A DNA stretch of 25,056 nucleotides from Burkholderiales bacterium (GTDB taxonomy: Bacteria; Pseudomonadota; Gammaproteobacteria; Burkholderiales; Burkholderiaceae_F), in assembly GCA_024641225.1 (NCBI GenBank), contig JAHEDN010000002.1, positions 1-25,056 on the forward strand. The letters run 5' to 3'. This document shows positions 21,362 through 25,056 of the stretch, in pieces. Every line of letters starts with the position of its first letter. Within the stretch, counting starts at the first letter, position 1. The notes under the pieces were generated by a model. It worked only from the letters and a program-made list of their open reading frames with translations, did not search any database and had not been told where the DNA came from. The position numbers and the translations under genes were made by a program.

Positions 21362-22194
21362 CCGCTCACCCGCATCGACAGTTCGCCGCTGCTGCACGCG
21401 CGCAGGCCCTGCTCGGTCGCCAGCAGCAACCGCCCTTCGCCATCGACCCCGAGCGCTCGCCCGCGAGCCACGCGCACCCCGAGTTCGAGCAGGTCGACCA
21501 TCGCATCGCGCTGAGCGAACAGCGCCATGAAGCGTGGCTGCAACGGGACGAATCCGCTCGCCTCGTAAATCTGCAGCGCCTCGAGGATCGCGGCAGCGAT
21601 GTCCCCGATCAGCACCTCGCGCTTCCCAGCCTCCACCGAGGTCTCGTCGAGCGCCGCGGCCGGCTGGCCAATCGAATCACGAGTCGCAGGGTCAAGGTGC
21701 AGATTGATGCCGACGCCGATGACCAGCGTTCGCCGTCCCAGGCCATCGACGGCCAGTTCGCACAACACCCCGCCCAGCTTGCGGCCCGCGAGAAGCAGGT
21801 CGTTGGGCCACTTCAGGTCCACCGCTGCACCGGCGGCGCGCAGCGCCTCGGCGGCGCCGATGCCGCAGGCCAACGTCGCGGCGGCTATGCGTGCTTCCCC
21901 CACCGTCATCGGTACCGCCAGCGAGAACAACAGCGCGCCACCCGGACCGGCAAACCAGCGCCGGCCTTGACGACCGCGCCCCGCGGTCTGGTGAAGCGCC
22001 GCGCGCAGCAGCGGGCATCTCGGCTGCTCCAGCCGAACTCGCTGGAGCAGATCCGCATTGGTCGATCCGGTTTCCTGGACGGCCTCGACGTCGAACTGCG
22101 GCGCCACCTTCGCGATCAGTTCACCGGCAAGCGGCGAGACAGCTGCGCGGCGGCTCTCAACGGCCCCCCCATTGGAATTAGCGATGCAGGACAA
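21358..22194 (-). CDS. birA: biotin--[acetyl-CoA-carboxylase] ligase
   Basis: This 278-residue biotin protein ligase uses ATP to make biotinyl-AMP and biotinylates the carboxyl-carrier protein. Motifs: ETGSTNADLL, the biotinyl-AMP loop GRGRQGRRW (72-80), KWPNDLLLAGRKLGGVLCE (128-146) and GVGINLHLDP. It begins directly with the catalytic domain, without an N-terminal helix-turn-helix, so it is a monofunctional class I ligase and not a repressor. The start is TTG 22194, supported by GGTGA at 22201-22205 with a six-base spacer and by an in-frame stop at 22203-22201, which rules out a longer form. A GTG at about residue 30 would cut into the domain. Confidence 0.94.
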   Translation of the reverse strand: MSCIANSNGGAVESRRAAVSPLAGELIAKVAPQFDVEAVQETGSTNADLLQRVRLEQPRCPLLRAALHQTAGRGRQGRRWFAGPGGALLFSLAVPMTVGEARIAAATLACGIGAAEALRAAGAAVDLKWPNDLLLAGRKLGGVLCELAVDGLGRRTLVIGVGINLHLDPATRDSIGQPAAALDETSVEAGKREVLIGDIAAAILEALQIYEASGFVPLQPRFMALFAQRDAMVDLLELGVRVARGRALGVDGEGRLLLATEQGLRACSSGELSMRVSG

Positions 22195-22353
22195 AGTGAA
22201 TCACCGGCGGGGCATGAGGCACGAATGCCACAGACGCGGCCATTCGCGTCGCTGCGCAAGACCGCAATTGCTCAAAATTTACCATCGGCGCGTGGCGCAG
22301 CCATCGTCGCCTTGCCTGTTCCGGAGGCGGTCACCACAATCACGGCGCCCGAC

Positions 22354-23511
22354 ATGACTTCCGCCCCTTCCCCCCTGCCGCTCGCCGGTCGCCGCCCCGG
22401 GCCAGTGCCAGCACGGCGCGCCTCGCCGCTCGCGCGCGTCGCGCTGCTTGCCTACGTCGTGCTGCTGGTCTACGGCAGCCTGTCGCCATGGGCAGGCTGG
22501 CGATCGCTCGGCGTCGGCCCGCTCGAATTCGTTCGAGCGCCATGGCCCGCCTACGTGACCGGCTTCGACCTGACCCTGAACGTGCTGGCCTACGCCCCGT
22601 TGGGGCTGCTCATTCCTCTCGCGCTGCACCCGCGCCTGCGCGGCCTGCCTGCGTTCGTGGCCGCCGCCGGGGCGGCGGCGGTCCTGTCGTTGGTGATCGA
22701 AAGTCTGCAGAACTACCTGCCGGCCCGCATCGCGTCGAACCTCGACGTACTCACCAACGTCGCCGGCGCATCGCTAGGCGCGCTTGCCGCGACGGTGCTG
22801 GCGCCAAAGCTGATCGATGGGCGTCAGGTGCAGCTGGCGCGCCAGCGCTGGTTCCGCCCACGCTCGGCGGTCCTGCTGCTGCTCGTTGCGCTCTGGCCCC
22901 TGGCGCAGATCCACCCGGGCCCCATGCTGTTCGGCAACGGCGAGCTGGACCGCGAACTGATCGCCGCGCTGCTCGAACTCGCCAACCGCCGGCTGCCGGT
23001 CTTCGATGCCGGCCAGTTCGCGGCGGCGGAAGTGCTGGTCACCGCATGCGGCATGCTCGCCGCCGGCGCGGCGCTCTCCGCCGCGACGAAGCAGGACGCG
23101 CCGCGGCTGCGCCTGCTGCTGCTGTTGCTCGCCACCGCGCTGGGAACCAAGGGAATCACCTATGGCCACGAATTCGGTCCCGAACGCGCGCTTGCCTGGT
23201 TGACGCCCGGAGCGGTCGCCGGCCTGGCTATCGGCCTGCTGGCAGTGACCGCGGCAGCAACGGCCGCGTCCGCACACGCGGCCTCGATGCTGTCCGCCGC
23301 GGCACTGTTGGTGCTGGTCGTCGCTGTCAATGCAGTGCCTCCCAACCCCTATCACGCCCATTGGCTGGCGGCCTGGCAGCCCGGTCGCCTGCGCGACCTC
23401 GCGGCGGCCACAGACTGGCTGGCGCAAGCCTGGCCGTACGCAACGCTGGCAGCGCTGCTTTGGGCGCTGCGGCTGGGGCGCCGTCCGCCGGGGCAGCCGC
23501 AGGACGCGTGA
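22354..23511 (+). CDS. VanZ-family polytopic membrane protein
   Basis: This 385-residue hydrophobic protein starts at ATG 22354; the frame is open far upstream, but that part lies opposite birA and lacks membrane character. The N-terminal ~150 residues show the VanZ pattern: LAYVVLLVYGSLSPW, LNVLAYAPLGLLIPLAL and LVIESLQNYLPARIASNLDVLTNVAGASLG. The C-terminal half adds several more hydrophobic helices (about 170-380), so the protein is longer than classic VanZ (~160 residues). VanZ was named from teicoplanin resistance, but chromosomal relatives are mostly of unknown envelope function, and resistance should not be inferred. It is divergent from birA across an A/T-richer patch (about 22262-22290) that probably holds promoters. 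Confidence 0.88.
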   Translation: MTSAPSPLPLAGRRPGPVPARRASPLARVALLAYVVLLVYGSLSPWAGWRSLGVGPLEFVRAPWPAYVTGFDLTLNVLAYAPLGLLIPLALHPRLRGLPAFVAAAGAAAVLSLVIESLQNYLPARIASNLDVLTNVAGASLGALAATVLAPKLIDGRQVQLARQRWFRPRSAVLLLLVALWPLAQIHPGPMLFGNGELDRELIAALLELANRRLPVFDAGQFAAAEVLVTACGMLAAGAALSAATKQDAPRLRLLLLLLATALGTKGITYGHEFGPERALAWLTPGAVAGLAIGLLAVTAAATAASAHAASMLSAAALLVLVVAVNAVPPNPYHAHWLAAWQPGRLRDLAAATDWLAQAWPYATLAALLWALRLGRRPPGQPQDA

Positions 23512-23531
23512 GCCTGCCAATCGGGGCTTCG

Positions 23532-23537
23532 TAGAAT
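23532..23537 (+). promoter_or_regulatory. possible -10 box for the ferredoxin gene
   Basis: TAGAAT lies 20 bases before the ATG at 23558, just after the VanZ stop. There is no good -35 hexamer in the coding end of VanZ. It would give a very short leader. Confidence 0.35.
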
Positions 23538-23557
23538 CGGCCTTTCGCGAGAACGCA

Positions 23558-23878
23558 ATGAGTTACTACGAACGCCACGTCTTCTTCTGCCTGAACCAGC
23601 GCGACGACGGGCGCGCCTGCTGCGCGATGCACGATGCCGAGCGACTGCAGGCCCATGCGAAAGCAAGGATCAAGACGCTCGGCCTCAACGGAAGGGGCAT
23701 GGTGCGCATCAACAAGGCGGGTTGCCTGGACCGCTGCGACGAAGGACCCTGCATGGTCGTATACCCGGACGCCATCTGGTACACGTACGTCGACGAGCAG
23801 GACATCGACGAAATCATCGACCGCCATCTGGTCGGCGGCGAGCCTGTCGAAAGGCTGCGCCTGCCGAGCGGCGATTGA
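23558..23878 (+). CDS. thioredoxin-like [2Fe-2S] ferredoxin
   Basis: This 106-residue protein begins at ATG 23558. It has cysteines C11, C21, C22, C56, C60 and C65. The spacing of C11, C22 (or C21), C56 and C60 fits the thioredoxin-fold 2Fe-2S ferredoxin family (NuoE-like and (2Fe-2S) ferredoxin-domain proteins). Typical segments are HVFFCLNQR and the GCLDRCDEGPCMVVYPD region, followed by WYTYVDEQDIDEIIDRHLVGG. It should be a small electron carrier or a cluster donor; the redox partner is unknown. An alpha/beta hydrolase follows after 58 bases on the same strand. Confidence 0.92.
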   Translation: MSYYERHVFFCLNQRDDGRACCAMHDAERLQAHAKARIKTLGLNGRGMVRINKAGCLDRCDEGPCMVVYPDAIWYTYVDEQDIDEIIDRHLVGGEPVERLRLPSGD

Positions 23879-23936
23879 GCCGGCGCACCCGCTTCGAGTG
23901 CCTGGCACACCACCCGCAGCGGCCAGGCCTCCGCCC

Positions 23937-24590
23937 ATGACTGCACGATTGCACGCACGCAGCGATCGGCGGCTGGTCGACGGGCCGGCTGGTCGCATCG
24001 AAGTCGCCGTCGACTCGCCGCAGAGCGCGCCGGCGGGGCTGGCCTTCATCGGCCACCCGCATCCGCTGTACGGCGGCACACTGGAGAACAAGGTGGCGGC
24101 GACGCTGGCGCGCGCCTTCACCAGCGTTGGCTGGCTGGCGGTTAGGCCGAACTTCCGCGGGGTAGGCGCCAGCGAAGGCGAGCACGATCATGGGCGCGGC
24201 GAGACCGACGACTTCCTCCACCTGATCGAAAGTTCGCCGCATTGGCTGGGCATCAGCGGCGCCGAGCTGCCACGGGCGCTTGCGGGGTTCTCCTTCGGCA
24301 GCTTCGTCGCTGCGCAGGCCGCCACGCGGCTGGCGCCACCGGCGTCGCACCTGGTCCTGGTGGGTGCGGCGGCCGGAAAGTGGCCGCTGCCACCGGTGGC
24401 CACCGACACGCTGGTGATCCATGGCGAATTCGACGAGACGATTCCGCTGGCGCATGTCTTCGAATGGGCGCGACCGCAGGACCTTCCGGTGGTCGTGCTA
24501 CCCGGCGCCGATCACTTCTTTCATCGCCGGCTGTCAACGCTAAAGAGGCTGGTCTGCGAGCATGTGCTGGCGCGTCGCGTGCACGGATGA
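23937..24590 (+). CDS. alpha/beta hydrolase of the COG2945 type
   Basis: This 217-residue cytosolic hydrolase has a complete triad: nucleophile S119 in GFSFGS, D166 in HGEFDETIPL and H193 in GADHFFH. FIGHPHPLYGGTLENKV and RPNFRGVGASEGEHDHGRGE are highly characteristic of this predicted-hydrolase group, whose substrate is not known. There is no signal peptide or lid domain. It is on the same strand as the ferredoxin gene and probably shares its transcript. The ATG at 23937 gives a full-length family member. Confidence 0.92.
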   Translation: MTARLHARSDRRLVDGPAGRIEVAVDSPQSAPAGLAFIGHPHPLYGGTLENKVAATLARAFTSVGWLAVRPNFRGVGASEGEHDHGRGETDDFLHLIESSPHWLGISGAELPRALAGFSFGSFVAAQAATRLAPPASHLVLVGAAAGKWPLPPVATDTLVIHGEFDETIPLAHVFEWARPQDLPVVVLPGADHFFHRRLSTLKRLVCEHVLARRVHG

Positions 24591-24610
24591 CGGAAGGCGG
24601 CAGCGTCCAC

Positions 24611-24616
24611 TAAGAT
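24611..24616 (+). promoter_or_regulatory. weak -10 candidate before the last gene
   Basis: TAAGAT sits in the 154-base gap after the hydrolase, 128 bases before the ATG at 24745. No good -35 hexamer is seen. The rest of the gap holds nothing I recognise. Confidence 0.2.
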
Positions 24617-24744
24617 TGGCTCCCGGGGCTGCGCAGCGGACCCCGTAGTGGTCGGGGCATGCGATTTGAACCTCCGTCGCGCGGCCACGCAATCCTCTGC
24701 GACCATGGCCATGCGGGTTGCTCCGCTGACTGAAGAAGAACTCA

Positions 24745-25056
24745 ATGGCTGACCTGCGCATATTCGGCAAGACACCCAAGGGCACCGAGGAACTCGCCTC
24801 ACGGAGCGGCGCGCTGTCGATGGCCCAGCGCCGGCTGTTGATCCTCGTCGACGGCGTGCGCGACGCCGCGCAGCTGGCCGCAATCGTGCCGTCGGCTTTC
24901 GACGAATCGCTCACCGTGCTCGAGGAGGGCGGCTACATCGTGCTGGTCGGCCAGAGCGCGCGTGGCGCGGACGCCGCGCCGACCCCATCGATGTCGATTC
25001 CCGTATCGGAAATGACCACGGTGCACGAGGCCAGGCAGCGTGCTGCGCAGGAAGTG
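24745..25056 (+). CDS. unrecognised gene, 5' part, cut by the window end
   Basis: An ATG at 24745, behind a purine-rich GAAGAAGAA, opens a frame with no stop through base 25056, giving 104 residues so far. The first ~70 residues look like a compact helical, possibly winged-helix, domain: LRIFGKTPKGTEELASRSGA, then QRRLLILVDGVRDAAQLAAI, FDESLTVLEEGGYIVLVG. The segment after residue 72 is Ala/Pro/Ser-rich and linker-like, then a charged helix begins (TTVHEARQRAAQEV). Proteins with a similar opening (a KGxEEL segment, then LLxLVDG) occur in betaproteobacteria as uncharacterised proteins. I do not assign a function. Confidence 0.75.
   Translation, partial: MADLRIFGKTPKGTEELASRSGALSMAQRRLLILVDGVRDAAQLAAIVPSAFDESLTVLEEGGYIVLVGQSARGADAAPTPSMSIPVSEMTTVHEARQRAAQEV

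Noticed and set aside
21115..22353. N-terminal extension of the VanZ frame back to 21115
   Set aside because: The frame is open by chance opposite birA. It is hydrophilic, lacks similarity to VanZ, and birA is certain on the other strand.
22354..23511. VanZ-like gene as a glycopeptide-resistance determinant
   Set aside because: There are no vanHAX genes, the host is Gram-negative, and chromosomal VanZ relatives are mostly not resistance genes.
1..25056. tRNA, rRNA, CRISPR, prophage, IS or toxin-antitoxin loci
   Set aside because: I looked for cloverleaf-like segments, regularly spaced repeats, transposase motifs and paired small ORFs and saw none that hold up.

Overview
This window is a gene-dense stretch of about 25 kb of chromosomal backbone from a high-GC (roughly two thirds G+C) Gram-negative bacterium. 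The gene content and order point to a betaproteobacterium: an HslV with a short MEPFHG-type propeptide, a single-cysteine DksA, an argB - HAD phosphatase - slmA neighbourhood, a gpmA-envC-ctpA-thiF/moeB run, and a rhodanese-grxC-secB-gpsA run. I cannot resolve the family or genus. I see no tRNA, rRNA, insertion sequence, prophage, CRISPR array or defence locus. About thirty genes are present, almost all housekeeping, and they account for nearly all of the sequence.

Layout. (1) 1-4.3 kb, plus strand: the 3' end of an RlmI-like 23S rRNA methyltransferase, a COG0523 (CobW/Zng) metallochaperone GTPase, a zinc-finger-less DksA with a histone-H1-like tail, and a STAS-domain protein with an internal duplication. 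(2) 4.35-6.34 kb: the HslVU protease-unfoldase pair, whose spacer carries two strong hairpins. A small convergent copper-chaperone gene follows on the minus strand. (3) 6.7-11.2 kb, plus: argB, a HAD phosphatase whose 5' end lies in a GC-rich palindromic repeat, sppA (67K type) and slmA. (4) 11.2-16.2 kb, minus, read from right to left: gpmA, envC, ctpA, a ThiF/MoeB-type adenylyltransferase and dsbB. (5) 16.2-19.2 kb, plus: a membrane-anchored rhodanese, grxC, secB, gpsA and a LOG-family phosphoribohydrolase. (6) 19.2-22.2 kb, minus, from right to left: birA, a possible 46-codon gene, coaX, a SPOR-like protein and trmL. (7) 22.35 kb to the end, plus: a VanZ-family membrane protein, a thioredoxin-like 2Fe-2S ferredoxin, an alpha/beta hydrolase and the start of an unrecognised gene cut by the window end.

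How the genes fit together. Envelope biogenesis, division and protein quality control are the main themes: HslVU in the cytoplasm, SppA at the inner membrane, CtpA and EnvC in the periplasm, DsbB for disulfides, SecB for export, SlmA and EnvC in septum control. Metal and redox handling forms a second theme: the COG0523 GTPase, a copper chaperone, rhodanese, glutaredoxin and 2Fe-2S ferredoxin. Cofactor and central metabolism genes (argB, gpmA, gpsA, coaX, birA) are interspersed.

I did not find a convincing undescribed multi-gene system. The points most worth a second look are the DksA fusion next to the COG0523 GTPase, the duplicated helical/STAS protein and its attenuator-like leader, the 46-codon ORF that overlaps both birA and coaX, a small ORF coupled to slmA, and a dispersed GGCCGCCCG-type palindrome.
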